From Acinetobacter marinus (GTDB lineage: Bacteria > Pseudomonadota > Gammaproteobacteria > Pseudomonadales > Moraxellaceae): a stretch of 64,000 bases of DNA. The notes beneath the pieces are model-generated. The model was not told the DNA's origin. It made no database searches and worked only from the letters and a program-made list of their open reading frames with translations. Location of the stretch: contig NZ_FMYK01000009.1 in NCBI RefSeq assembly GCF_900096915.1, positions 1 to 64,000 of the forward strand, written 5' to 3'. Every line of letters begins with the position of its first letter. The stretch's first letter is position 1. Shown in pieces: positions 8,348-16,610 of this stretch. A program made the position numbers and the translations under genes.

Positions 8348-9616
8348 TTAAGCAATCTTTTGCAAAAGCTGTTGCACTTTTTCGGCTTGTTCAGTGTTTA
8401 AATGCGCTTGATCTACCGCCAATAATTGCTTTGCAGCGGCAATTTCACCAAGACGAATATATTGTTCTGCAAGCTCAATGTCTAATGCCACTGGATCGAC
8501 TTGTGCGAGAGCAGGGAATGCCTGAATGATTGGATCATCTGCATCAGCAAAGGTTTCAGTTGCTGTGGTTTCAACCGCTTCCTCTGCGACAGGTTGCTCA
8601 ATGTCTAAAGTAGGCGCTTGTGGTGTATCTAAATCGAGAGTCGGTGTAGATTCAAGCGCAGGTGTATCCGTTGGTAATGGTGCTTCGCTTGAGGTAGGCG
8701 TATCGAGGCTAAAATCGAGACTATTTGTTGTATCCGCTGGTGCAACAGGTGTTGGTTCTTCCAGTTTAAATTCTAAATCTTGGGTTTCGGTTTGCGGGGC
8801 AGTAACGTCTTGATCAAGTTTAAACTCAAGAGTTGGTTCTGTTGGTTCAACTGGCGCTGGTGTTTCTTGAGATAAGTTAAATTCAAGTGGTGCATTATCG
8901 GTGCTTGATTGAGCTGTTGGTGTGTCAACATCAAGCGTCAGCTCATCAAAACTAGACAGATTATTGTTTGGCTTAGTTTGGAGAGTATCACTTGGCGCAT
9001 CGAATTCAAGTGGTTCAACAGCAACCTGACTTGGTGTGTTGGTCGTTGTGTTGAGTGCATCAAAATCAGGTGTAGGCGTCTGTTCTGTTGGTGTGAATTC
9101 GATCACGCCTGACTTTGTTGGTTCAAGTTGATTTAGACGTTGTTGTTCTTCAAGGTAGGCTTCTTGCTCATTGAAGAGGGTTTGATAGGTGCTATTCAGT
9201 CCTTGTGCTTTGACGTTGTCAAGCAGTTGCTTAATCGCAAAATCATCATGTTGGAGCTGATAAATAGATAGTAATTTTGGATAAAGTGCTTCTAGCGAAC
9301 CATCTTGATTTAAAGTTTGGTTAATAATGCCTTCCGCTTTGGCGAATTGCTTGTCGGCAATCATCACATCGATCTGAGACAGTAAATTGTCCACATCAAT
9401 GGCAGGTTTTTTTTGTGTTTTTGGTTTTTCTTCAGCCTTTTGCTCTGTTTTGCTTTCGCTTGCAGTGACTCTTTTGCTGGTTTTTGCGTTGCTCTTTGAG
9501 CTGGTGCGGCTGCTTTTTTTTTGTTTTGGATCAGCTTCAGCCTTGCCTTGGCGTGAACGCACCACAAGTGCAATGACGAGCATGAGTCCACAAAGGACGA
9601 GGATCGCTGTAGACAT
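8348..9616 (-). CDS. fimV: FimV C-terminal half: membrane segment, acidic repeats and FimV C-terminal domain
   Basis: This is a 422-residue inner-membrane/cytoplasmic protein corresponding to the second half of FimV. A single transmembrane helix at residues 3-20 is followed by a Lys/Ser/Ala-rich linker, a TPR-like section (about 75-165), an acidic Pro/Thr-rich region with repeats of LEFxL/LDFSL (about 195-345), and the FimV C-terminal domain (VALDIELAEQYIRLGEIAAAKQLL, about 375-400). FimV is a polar landmark protein affecting type IV pili and twitching. The ATG overlaps the upstream stop as TAATG and has its own AGGAG eight bases upstream, which argues for a real separate gene rather than a recent frameshift. 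Confidence 0.87.
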   Translation of the reverse strand: MSTAILVLCGLMLVIALVVRSRQGKAEADPKQKKSSRTSSKSNAKTSKRVTASESKTEQKAEEKPKTQKKPAIDVDNLLSQIDVMIADKQFAKAEGIINQTLNQDGSLEALYPKLLSIYQLQHDDFAIKQLLDNVKAQGLNSTYQTLFNEQEAYLEEQQRLNQLEPTKSGVIEFTPTEQTPTPDFDALNTTTNTPSQVAVEPLEFDAPSDTLQTKPNNNLSSFDELTLDVDTPTAQSSTDNAPLEFNLSQETPAPVEPTEPTLEFKLDQDVTAPQTETQDLEFKLEEPTPVAPADTTNSLDFSLDTPTSSEAPLPTDTPALESTPTLDLDTPQAPTLDIEQPVAEEAVETTATETFADADDPIIQAFPALAQVDPVALDIELAEQYIRLGEIAAAKQLLAVDQAHLNTEQAEKVQQLLQKIA

Positions 9617-11376
9617 TATACGGACTCCTGAAACTGAGCAAGATGATATTGATAAACTGATGGATTCGTGTGTATCGGTGCATGTAATGCAGTATAGTTT
9701 TGAGATGCTATCGCTTGATGCGCTTTAGACTGTGAGCTGGTCTGAGATGTATTTTTCTCAGCTGACTGCGATTTACTTTTGCGCTGTTTGAGTTGCTGTT
9801 CAATCTCAGCAAGTCGAGCATTGAGCAGGGCAATACGTTTTTCTTTTGCCACCAGTTCACGGTCTAGTTTACGCACATTATTTTGCAGGTTGAGTGCATT
9901 TTGGCGTTGTTGTTTCAACTGTACCGTCAGCTCATTTGATACTTTTTGATCACCACCTTTGGCTTTGCTACCTTGTGTGGTGCCTTTACTATCTCCTGCA
10001 ACGATACTCATATGTGCTTGGCTTTGCTTTTCTGCTTTGGCAATCGTAGTTGGAGCCTGTGGCGCTTGCACTGGTTTTGTCGCTGGCTGTTGCGTTGGTT
10101 TATTCACTGCAGCAACGGATTGATACTCATACGGTATATTTAAAACAGCACCTTGTTTCAGCTGATTGGCATTGCCACCGATAAAAGCATGCTGGTTATT
10201 GGCTTGAATCTGTTGCATGACTTGCCCAACAGGAATATTTTGCTTTTCTGCAATCTGATTGGCGATTCCCCAAAGCGATTCATTGGCTTTGACTTGATGT
10301 TTGCTCTTGGCTGTGGTTGCTGACTGTTGTGATTTTTTCGATTGTACTTTTTCCTGTGATTTTTTGATCGGCGGTTTTACCTGTGCAGTTTGCTTTGCTA
10401 CGTTTGATTTTTTTGTGACCTGCTGTGAAGCTGTTTGTGCAACTTGTTTTTGTACAATTGGCTTTTGCGCAGTTGGCTGAGTTGTTGGTTGTGGCTTTGC
10501 TTGATTCGCTTGCACTGTGCTGACATTGTTTTGAGATGCAGTATCCGCATGTCGAGTGACATTAATCGTTAATTGTGCGGGTAAGATATCTGCGGCTGAG
10601 CGCATTGGCGTCATCGATGGCGCGGTTGTGCGCTGTACGCTTGTTGGTGCGGTTGCTTGTTGTGATACAGCCTGTTGGTTTGCAGTTTGTGCCACATTAT
10701 TTTGTGTTGTCTGAAGAGGTGCAGTTTGTACTGCGACAGCTTGTGAGTTTGTTGTTGATGCGGTTGTGACCGCTGGACTTGGTGTGGTGGCGAGATTTTG
10801 TGCCTGTATCGGCTTGCTCGCCTGCATCATCGGTGGCGCTGAGTTGGCAATTTGCAATTGCTTTTCATTTTTAAGCGGTGTAACTTCAGGCAATTTTAAT
10901 TTGATGTCTTGATCGTTGGCAACGTAGCGTGGCTTTAATGGCGTATCATTTAAGCTGGTTTTGAGGCGATCGATACGTGTTGGCAGCGCCGCACGCACTT
11001 GTTGCATGCGCACTTGACCTGCATCATCAATTTTTAGCATCAAATCGACACTATTGGCATCAATCACACGAGTTGACGTAATGACAATTACACCATCGCC
11101 TTGCGGATTTTGACGTACATAAAAATTTAAATGTGAATATTGTGCTTCGTCCAGTACAGCATTGCGACCGACTTCAAAAGGCTGTGCAATCGAGACCTTA
11201 ATTGGGGTTTGGCTTTGTGCATTGCGAAAGGGAATTTCGGCGTAGAGTGGTTCACCACGAGAAGAGTCAATATGGACAGGATCAAAATTTAACGCATGAC
11301 TCAGTAGCGGTGCGAACAAATTTAGCCCCAAACCGATCTGTATAAAAGTCACCCCGAATTTATGTTGCAATCTCAT
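9616..11376 (-). CDS. fimV: FimV N-terminal half: periplasmic FimV domain, LysM and coiled coil
   Basis: This 586-residue protein has a signal peptide (about residues 1-29), the conserved FimV N-terminal domain (LNFDPVHIDSSRGEPLYAEI...), and a long Gln/Thr/Ala/Pro-rich low-complexity linker (about 165-355). A LysM peptidoglycan-binding module (ANESLWGIANQI, about 360-415) and a coiled coil near 480-540 follow. It stops just before the point where other FimV proteins cross the membrane; that segment starts the next gene, overlapped by one base (TAATG). The first half would then be a soluble or peptidoglycan-bound periplasmic protein. asd lies 200 bases upstream. Confidence 0.88.
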   Translation of the reverse strand: MRLQHKFGVTFIQIGLGLNLFAPLLSHALNFDPVHIDSSRGEPLYAEIPFRNAQSQTPIKVSIAQPFEVGRNAVLDEAQYSHLNFYVRQNPQGDGVIVITSTRVIDANSVDLMLKIDDAGQVRMQQVRAALPTRIDRLKTSLNDTPLKPRYVANDQDIKLKLPEVTPLKNEKQLQIANSAPPMMQASKPIQAQNLATTPSPAVTTASTTNSQAVAVQTAPLQTTQNNVAQTANQQAVSQQATAPTSVQRTTAPSMTPMRSAADILPAQLTINVTRHADTASQNNVSTVQANQAKPQPTTQPTAQKPIVQKQVAQTASQQVTKKSNVAKQTAQVKPPIKKSQEKVQSKKSQQSATTAKSKHQVKANESLWGIANQIAEKQNIPVGQVMQQIQANNQHAFIGGNANQLKQGAVLNIPYEYQSVAAVNKPTQQPATKPVQAPQAPTTIAKAEKQSQAHMSIVAGDSKGTTQGSKAKGGDQKVSNELTVQLKQQRQNALNLQNNVRKLDRELVAKEKRIALLNARLAEIEQQLKQRKSKSQSAEKNTSQTSSQSKAHQAIASQNYTALHAPIHTNPSVYQYHLAQFQESV

Positions 11377-11472
11377 GATCGTTCCATCTTATTATCTGTT
11401 ACAGCGTGGCGAAATCCAGTAGAGGTAACGCCTGCAATAGGTGCCAACCATGACACCGTATTGTTTTGAATA

Positions 11473-11500
11473 ATGTAGAACAAGCGAACTTGTTCTACAT
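11473..11500. repeat. Perfect 12-bp inverted repeat between asd and fimV
   Basis: ATGTAGAACAAG and CTTGTTCTACAT flank a four-base loop (UUCG on the transcribed minus strand). It lacks a T-run on the minus strand, so it is a weak terminator, an attenuator or a regulator site. Confidence 0.7.
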
Positions 11501-11575
11501 AAGGTAAACGCTTCATTGCACTAAGGCAAGTCAAGAATACTCAAAATTTAAAATAAGTTTTGGGTAGTAAAATGA

Positions 11576-12691
11576 TTAAGATTTGTAATCAATCAAAATG
11601 CGCAACATACGGCGTAAAGGCTCTGCTGCACCCCAAAGTAACTGATCGCCCACGGTGAATGCGCCGAGATATTCTTTACCCATGTTCATTTTACGCAAAC
11701 GACCCACAGGGATCGACAGGGTGCCAGTCACCGCCACGGGGGTAAGATCGGTCATCGATGCTTCACGTGTATTCGGCACGACTTTCGCCCATTCATTCGA
11801 TTTGGCGATCATGTCTTCGATTTCATCTAATGGCACATCTTGGCGAAGTTTAATGGCCAATGCTTGAGAGTGGCAACGCATTGCACCAATACGCACACAG
11901 TGCCCATCGATTGGGATAATGTGAGAATTGCCCAAGATTTTATTGGTTTCAACCTGACCTTTCCACTCTTCTTTGGATTGACCGCTCTCAAGTTGCTTGT
12001 CGATATAAGGAATCAATGAACCTGCAAGTGGCACACCAAAATTGGCTTTCGGAAAATCATCGCCACGCTGTAATTCAGCGATTTGACGGTCAATGTCTAA
12101 GATTGCAGATTTCGGATCATCCAGTAATTCTTTGGTATTATTGTACAAATAGCCCATGCCAGTGATCAGCTCACGCATATTTTGTGCACCAGCACCTGAT
12201 GCCGCTTGATAGGTCATTGCAGACATCCACTCGACCAAATTGTTTTGGAACAGTGAACCAAGACCCATCAGCATCAGTGACACCGTGCAGTTACCACCTG
12301 CAAAGGTTTTGACGCCGTTTGCCAAGCCATTTTTAATCACATTGGCATTAACAGGATCGAGCACGATGATTGCTTCGTCTTCCATACGCAATGTACTTGC
12401 CGCATCAATCCAATAGCCGTTCCAGCCTTCTTTACGAAGCTGAGGATAGACCGCTGAGGTGTAATCACCACCTTGACAGGTCACAATCACATCCATCTGC
12501 TTCAAGCTGCTAATGTCATTGGCATCCATCAAAGCAGGGGCTGACTTTCCACCCAATGTAGGGGCTTCACCACCTGCATTACTGGTCGAAAAATAAAATG
12601 GTTCAAAATGCGCAAAATCATTTTCTTCAACCATACGTTGCATCAGAACGGAACCAACCATTCCACGCCAGCCAACCAAACCTACTTTCAT
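11576..12691 (-). CDS. asd: Aspartate-semialdehyde dehydrogenase
   Basis: Asd reduces beta-aspartyl phosphate to aspartate semialdehyde with NADPH, the branch point to lysine, diaminopimelate, threonine and methionine. The N-terminal nucleotide-binding motif is VGLVGWRGMVGSVL. The catalytic cysteine is in GGNCTVSLMLMGL (about residue 135), and the substrate-binding section contains HCVRIGAMRCHSQAL. The 371-residue length fits the Gram-negative Asd class. A GAGG-containing leader precedes the ATG at 12691. Its position upstream of fimV is as in Pseudomonas. Confidence 0.96.
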   Translation of the reverse strand: MKVGLVGWRGMVGSVLMQRMVEENDFAHFEPFYFSTSNAGGEAPTLGGKSAPALMDANDISSLKQMDVIVTCQGGDYTSAVYPQLRKEGWNGYWIDAASTLRMEDEAIIVLDPVNANVIKNGLANGVKTFAGGNCTVSLMLMGLGSLFQNNLVEWMSAMTYQAASGAGAQNMRELITGMGYLYNNTKELLDDPKSAILDIDRQIAELQRGDDFPKANFGVPLAGSLIPYIDKQLESGQSKEEWKGQVETNKILGNSHIIPIDGHCVRIGAMRCHSQALAIKLRQDVPLDEIEDMIAKSNEWAKVVPNTREASMTDLTPVAVTGTLSIPVGRLRKMNMGKEYLGAFTVGDQLLWGAAEPLRRMLRILIDYKS

Positions 12692-12958
12692 GTCATCTTG
12701 CCTCAGGTTTTGTAATTAAAAAATAATTAAATAAAGGGCTTAAAGTGTAGCAAATGCCTGACCTTCTGCACAGCATTTATCATCTGAAGTCGTAACAAAT
12801 CTCTCTATCAATTCGGCTGATCTGGGTATTGGTGTTTATTTTGAAAAGGCAATGAAATAACAAAAAAGTGATGCATCAATGTACCATGATTGGTTAATAT
12901 CAAGACCTTATGCGCATTCAAGCGATGAAAATGAAAAACAGCTTTGGGGAATGACAGC

Positions 12959-14071
12959 ATGCTTTTGTTTGTAATTTTGGCATTATTGGTAATTTGGCTG
13001 ACGATATCGTCACGGATTCCACGAGATGAGTGGTGGTTTCGTATTGCTGATTTTCCTCGCTTACAGATTTTATTTGTGGGGATTTTAACTTTAGCAGGGC
13101 TGATTTGGTGGCCAGCCGAATGGACGATCTGGCGGGAATTATTGCTGATTGCTTTAATGGTAGCGATCACGTATCAAATGAAAATGATTTTGCCTTATAC
13201 CTTTATCTGGAAAGATCAGGTTAAATTGGTACGTCAAGAAGACCTCAACCCTGACAATCAAATCTCCATGATCGTCTCCAATGTGCTCACACCCAACCGT
13301 AAATATCAAAAGCTGATTGATCTGGTCAATGAATTACAGCCTGATTTATTGCTCACTTTAGAAACTGATCAAGCATGGCAAAATGCGCTGAGTGTCATTG
13401 AAGCGGATTATCCGTATCGTGTCGCCGTGCCCTTAGATAATTTGTATGGCATGCATTTGTACAGCAAACTTGAGCTAAAGGATATTGAGATTAAATACTT
13501 GCTCAGCGATGAAATTCCATCGATCCATGCCTCGGTGATTTTACGTTCGGGCAATGAAGTGGACTTATATTGTTTACATCCGCAGCCACCTAGCCCAACT
13601 GAAGCCGCTGAATCGACTTTACGTGATGCTGAACTGCTGATGGTGGGTGATGCGATCAAAGACATCGATCAAAGCTGTATCGTCATGGGCGACCTGAATG
13701 ATGTGGCTTGGTCCAAGACAACACGGCTGTTTCAGCGCATCAGTGGCTTGCTTGATCCACGGGTTGGGCGCAAATTTATCAATACCTTTCATGCCGACTA
13801 TCCCTGCTTTCGTTGGTCATTAGATCATGTTTTTCATAGTACCGATTTTGCATTGGTGAAAATGGAGCGCTTGCCACACATTGGTTCGGATCATTTTCCA
13901 GTGTATACCGTACTGCAAACGGATCGCATGTATGAGCATATTCACGAGGAAATAGAAGAGGAAGCGGGTGATCAAGCAGAAGCAGATGAGAAAATCCAAG
14001 AGGGGATTGCTAAATCTCGTGAGGAAAATTTAAAAAGTACAAGTCATGTTGGGCACATTGAAACGCCCTAA
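12959..14071 (+). CDS. Membrane protein with endonuclease/exonuclease/phosphatase domain
   Basis: This is a 370-residue protein. Two or three N-terminal hydrophobic helices lie within residues 1-85 (LLFVILALLVIWLTI, ILFVGILTLAGLIWW, LLLIALMVAIT). A DNase I-like EEP fold follows, with the motifs VSNVLTPNRKY, PDLLLTLETD, MGDLNDVAWS and the C-terminal GSDHFPVYTVL, which hold the expected Glu, Asp-Asn and Asp-His catalytic positions. The family includes phosphodiesterases and nucleases, so the substrate is unknown. ATG 12959 follows GGGGA at eight bases; a TTG at 12944 has no site. The C-terminus is strongly acidic (residues about 330-370). Confidence 0.85.
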   Translation: MLLFVILALLVIWLTISSRIPRDEWWFRIADFPRLQILFVGILTLAGLIWWPAEWTIWRELLLIALMVAITYQMKMILPYTFIWKDQVKLVRQEDLNPDNQISMIVSNVLTPNRKYQKLIDLVNELQPDLLLTLETDQAWQNALSVIEADYPYRVAVPLDNLYGMHLYSKLELKDIEIKYLLSDEIPSIHASVILRSGNEVDLYCLHPQPPSPTEAAESTLRDAELLMVGDAIKDIDQSCIVMGDLNDVAWSKTTRLFQRISGLLDPRVGRKFINTFHADYPCFRWSLDHVFHSTDFALVKMERLPHIGSDHFPVYTVLQTDRMYEHIHEEIEEEAGDQAEADEKIQEGIAKSREENLKSTSHVGHIETP

Positions 14072-14132
14072 ATTATGCGATATGACCAGAATTACAGGAT
14101 GTGGACTGCACCATATGGCAAAAATGATCCTT

Positions 14133-14150
14133 TGTACGAAATAGCTTACA
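14133..14150 (+). promoter_or_regulatory. GacA-type upstream activating sequence (predicted)
   Basis: TGTACG-AAATAG-CTTACA matches the GacA box consensus TGTAAG-NNATNN-CTTACA at all but one specified position, including the central AT. It is centred about 68 bases upstream of the predicted start of the sRNA at 14210, a spacing typical for rsm genes in Pseudomonas. The match is seen directly; binding by GacA is inferred. Confidence 0.7.
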
Positions 14151-14194
14151 TGGACTGTTGTGATTTGCGACTTTCGGAAAAAACGGATTTTTCT

Positions 14195-14203
14195 TAATAT
14201 AAC
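14195..14203 (+). promoter_or_regulatory. Predicted -10 region of the GGA-rich sRNA
   Basis: TAATATAAC contains overlapping -10 hexamers TAATAT and TATAAC. No good -35 lies 16-18 bases upstream, as expected for a promoter that depends on an activator. Transcription would start near 14210. Confidence 0.5.
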
Positions 14204-14209
14204 TACATC

Positions 14210-14374
14210 AGCGCAGGATCGGGATCGGAAGCCCAAACTAAGGATAGACTTTAGCTGAACGGAAAAGCATCACGGAACAGATGTCGTCAGGAAGACGAAA
14301 CAAAAACAAAAACAGTCGCACAACCGCATATTGCCCGAATTGAACAGGGAGTTCAATTCGGGTTATGTGTTTTT
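14210..14374 (+). ncRNA. Candidate CsrA/RsmA-sequestering small RNA (RsmX/Y/Z-like)
   Basis: About 165 nt without a plausible reading frame. It holds eight GGA triplets (14216, 14222, 14227, 14242, 14261, 14274, 14290, 14348), most in predicted loops. TCGTC-AGGAA-GACGA (14284-14298) is a textbook CsrA hairpin. CATC-ACGGAACA-GATG (14268-14283), CTAA...TTAG (14238-14254) and GGG...CCC (14221-14234) also display GGA. An A-rich linker precedes a 12-bp terminator whose AGGGA loop again presents GGA. RNAs of this kind titrate the translational repressor CsrA when GacS/GacA is active. The structure was drawn by eye; the identity is inferred from motifs plus the upstream GacA box. Confidence 0.72.
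14334..14374 (+). terminator. Rho-independent terminator of the GGA-rich sRNA
   Basis: CCCGAATTGAAC pairs perfectly with GTTCAATTCGGG around an AGGGA loop, followed by TTATGTGTTTTT. It ends the sRNA about 180 bases before adhP, so the RNA is not simply the adhP leader. Confidence 0.85.
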
Positions 14375-14552
14375 GGCATTTGAAAAAAATAATTTTGAAA
14401 GTTAATTATTGATTAATAGTTTGATTTTAAATAAGAAATATATTTTTTAATTTAGCTGTGTAGATACATACCAAATACCTACCTTCACCTTGTTATGGTC
14501 AAAGCATCTGCATCATCAGCGATGCAGATATCTAGGACATGGAGATAACAAG

Positions 14553-15581
14553 ATGGAAACAATGAAAGCGGCTGTCGTGACAGCATTTAATCAACCTTTA
14601 GAAATCAAACAAGTCGACATTCCCAAAGTCAGTGCTGGCAAAGTCTTGGTGAAAATGATTGCGACGGGTGTTTGTCATACCGATTTGCATGCGATGCACG
14701 GCGACTGGCCTGTCAAACCAACCGTCCCATTTATCCCAGGACACGAAGGCGTGGGTGAAGTGGTCGAGATTGGCGAAGGCATTCATCACCTCAAAGTCGG
14801 CGATAAAGTCGGTGTACCTTGGCTATATTCTGCTTGTGGACATTGTGATCATTGTTATGCAGGCTGGGAAACCTTATGTAAGGAACAGCAAAACTCGGGC
14901 TATTCGGTGAATGGTAGCTTTGCAGAATATTGTCTTGCGGATGGTGAGTATGTTGGCGTGATTCCAGACGGTGTAGATTTGCTTGAGATTGCACCGATTT
15001 TGTGTGCAGGTGTGACGGTGTACAAAGGGCTGAAAATGACCGAAGCCAAAACAGGGGATTGGGTTGCTATCTCTGGGATTGGTGGTTTGGGTCATGTTGC
15101 GGTGCAATACGCCAAAACCATGGGCTTTAATGTCGTGGCGATCGATGTCGATGATTCCAAGCTCGATCTTGCTAGAAAACTCGGTGCTGATGTCGGCATT
15201 AATGCGCTGAAACAAGATGTCAAAGAAGCGGTGATGGCTGCCACAGGTGATGGTTGTCATGGCGTTTTAGTCACCGCAGTGTCGCCAAAAGCCTTTGAGC
15301 AAGCGGTGCAGATTATTCGTCGTGGTGGCACGATGGTGTTAAATGGTTTACCACCAGGCAAATTTGACTTGTCGATCTTTGATATGGTGCTCGAAGGCAT
15401 CACTGTGCGAGGTTCGATCGTGGGTACACGCCTTGATTTAAAAGAGGCACTGGATATTGCTGCACGTGGTAAAGTCAAAGCGCACATTAGTGTTGAGCCA
15501 TTAGAAAACATCAACGATATTTTTGATCGGATGGAAGCAGGTAAAATCGATGGGCGTATCGTGATCGATATGTCTTTATAA
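14553..15581 (+). CDS. adhP: Zinc-dependent alcohol dehydrogenase AdhP
   Basis: This 342-residue class I-type medium-chain dehydrogenase oxidises primary alcohols such as ethanol with NAD+. Catalytic zinc ligands are in GVCHTD, in the signature GHEGVGEVVEIGEG, and at the cysteine of LCAGVT. The structural zinc lobe is CGHCDHCYAGWETLC (about residues 92-106). The NAD Rossmann motif is ISGIGGLGHVAVQYA (about 170). ATG 14553 is chosen for the GGAG eight bases upstream; the frame stays open to 14490 without a ribosome site. It ends in a strong terminator and stands alone downstream of the sRNA. Confidence 0.95.
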   Translation: METMKAAVVTAFNQPLEIKQVDIPKVSAGKVLVKMIATGVCHTDLHAMHGDWPVKPTVPFIPGHEGVGEVVEIGEGIHHLKVGDKVGVPWLYSACGHCDHCYAGWETLCKEQQNSGYSVNGSFAEYCLADGEYVGVIPDGVDLLEIAPILCAGVTVYKGLKMTEAKTGDWVAISGIGGLGHVAVQYAKTMGFNVVAIDVDDSKLDLARKLGADVGINALKQDVKEAVMAATGDGCHGVLVTAVSPKAFEQAVQIIRRGGTMVLNGLPPGKFDLSIFDMVLEGITVRGSIVGTRLDLKEALDIAARGKVKAHISVEPLENINDIFDRMEAGKIDGRIVIDMSL

Positions 15582-15610
15582 CATTTGAATAATTTCTTTA
15601 AAATTTGCAT

Positions 15611-15642
15611 AAAATGCCTTCAGTCCTGAGGGCATTTTTTTG
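15611..15642 (+). terminator. Terminator of adhP
   Basis: ATGCCTTCAG and CTGAGGGCAT pair (one G-T pair) and are followed by a run of seven T. Confidence 0.85.
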
Positions 15643-15864
15643 TGTCAGTGGATTGCCTGAATCAAGCAAAACAATATTTAATAATCTGAATTGATCAAAA
15701 AATACTTAACTCTTTTGCTCAGGTATTCTGCTTAAATTGTTTATTTAAAAAGAGAAAATTTGAATTCTCTGTAAAATCCTCAATCCTGACTAAAATGCTT
15801 GTTTTTATTTAAGATTTTTTGAAAGTATGATGCATTTAGATTAAGTGCATAGAAGGATTGTGTC

Positions 15865-16326
15865 ATGGCGATGCAATGGTTAAGTGAATACAACACAGGT
15901 ATAGAAGTCATCGATGAACAGCATAAGCGCATCGTGGAATATATTAACGTGTTAGAAACAGTGCTGGACAATCCGCATTATGAACGCTTCCATGTCTATG
16001 ATGTTTTAAACGATATTATCGACTATACCCAATCGCATTTTGCTTTTGAAGAAAGTTTGCAAGAGCAGGCGGGCTATCAATTCTTCATTCCACATAAGCG
16101 GGTACATGATCTATTTATCCGTAAGATTGAGAGCTATCGTGAACGCTTTAATGCGGGAGAGTCGATCGAACATGAGTTGCATCAATTGCTCTGTAAGTGG
16201 CTGATCAATCATATTCGTCATGACGATGCGGACTATGTGGGTGCGGTCAAAGACAATATGATCCAGCACATTCAGCAACAAGAAAAGAAAAAGGGTAAAG
16301 GTTGGTTTGCACGATTTTTTGCCTAG
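15865..16326 (+). CDS. Bacteriohemerythrin
   Basis: This is a 153-residue hemerythrin-domain protein, an O2-binding non-haem di-iron four-helix bundle. The metal ligands follow the family pattern: H in VIDEQHKRIVEYIN, HFAFEE (H and E, about residues 58-62), HKRVHDLF (two His, about 77-81) and HIRHDDADYV (H and D near 120-125). A basic aromatic tail (KKKGKGWFARFF) could associate with the membrane. AAGGA lies eight bases before the ATG. Such proteins store or sense oxygen; the role here is not visible from neighbours. Confidence 0.88.
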   Translation: MAMQWLSEYNTGIEVIDEQHKRIVEYINVLETVLDNPHYERFHVYDVLNDIIDYTQSHFAFEESLQEQAGYQFFIPHKRVHDLFIRKIESYRERFNAGESIEHELHQLLCKWLINHIRHDDADYVGAVKDNMIQHIQQQEKKKGKGWFARFFA

Positions 16327-16465
16327 TGATCTAGAGATCGATTCGGTTCTGATAACAGCGACGCAGAAAATATCAGCATGAATAGAATATGATCAATGCT
16401 TAAAATAAAGCGATGCAAAACGAAAACAGACAGCAAAAATAAATGAACTGAATCTGCGACTTTCC

Positions 16466-16501
16466 AAAAGCCAAGCCCACTGGGTTTGGCTTCTTTTTTT
16501 G
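16466..16501 (+). terminator. Terminator downstream of the hemerythrin gene
   Basis: AAGCCAAGCCCA and TGGGTTTGGCTT pair across a short loop and are followed by C and seven T. It lies about 140 bases past the stop codon. Confidence 0.75.
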
Positions 16502-16544
16502 TGTAGTTCAAAAATGATCAATGATTAGTACAGATAAAAACAGC

Positions 16545-16590
16545 AGAAATAAAAACAGCCCAAGCAATCAATTTGCTTGGGCTGTCAGCT
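16545..16590 (-). terminator. Terminator of the proline-rich lipoprotein gene
   Basis: On the minus strand GACAGCCCAAGCAAAT pairs with ATTGCTTGGGCTGT (10 bp or more) and is followed by TTTTTAT. It sits just past the stop codon at 16611. Confidence 0.8.
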
Positions 16591-16610
16591 AAACGGATGT
16601 TGTTACGTGC

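Noticed and set aside
8526..8813. Plus-strand Ser/Val/Gly-rich ORF inside fimV
   Set aside because: Shadow of the acidic repeat region of the minus-strand FimV C-terminal gene.
14030..14236. Minus-strand ORF antisense to the predicted GacA box region
   Set aside because: No ribosome site and no family resemblance; the conserved-looking signals are on the plus strand.
14072..14552. The GGA-rich region as the adhP 5' leader or riboswitch
   Set aside because: A strong terminator at 14334-14374 separates it from adhP, and no known aptamer pattern was seen.
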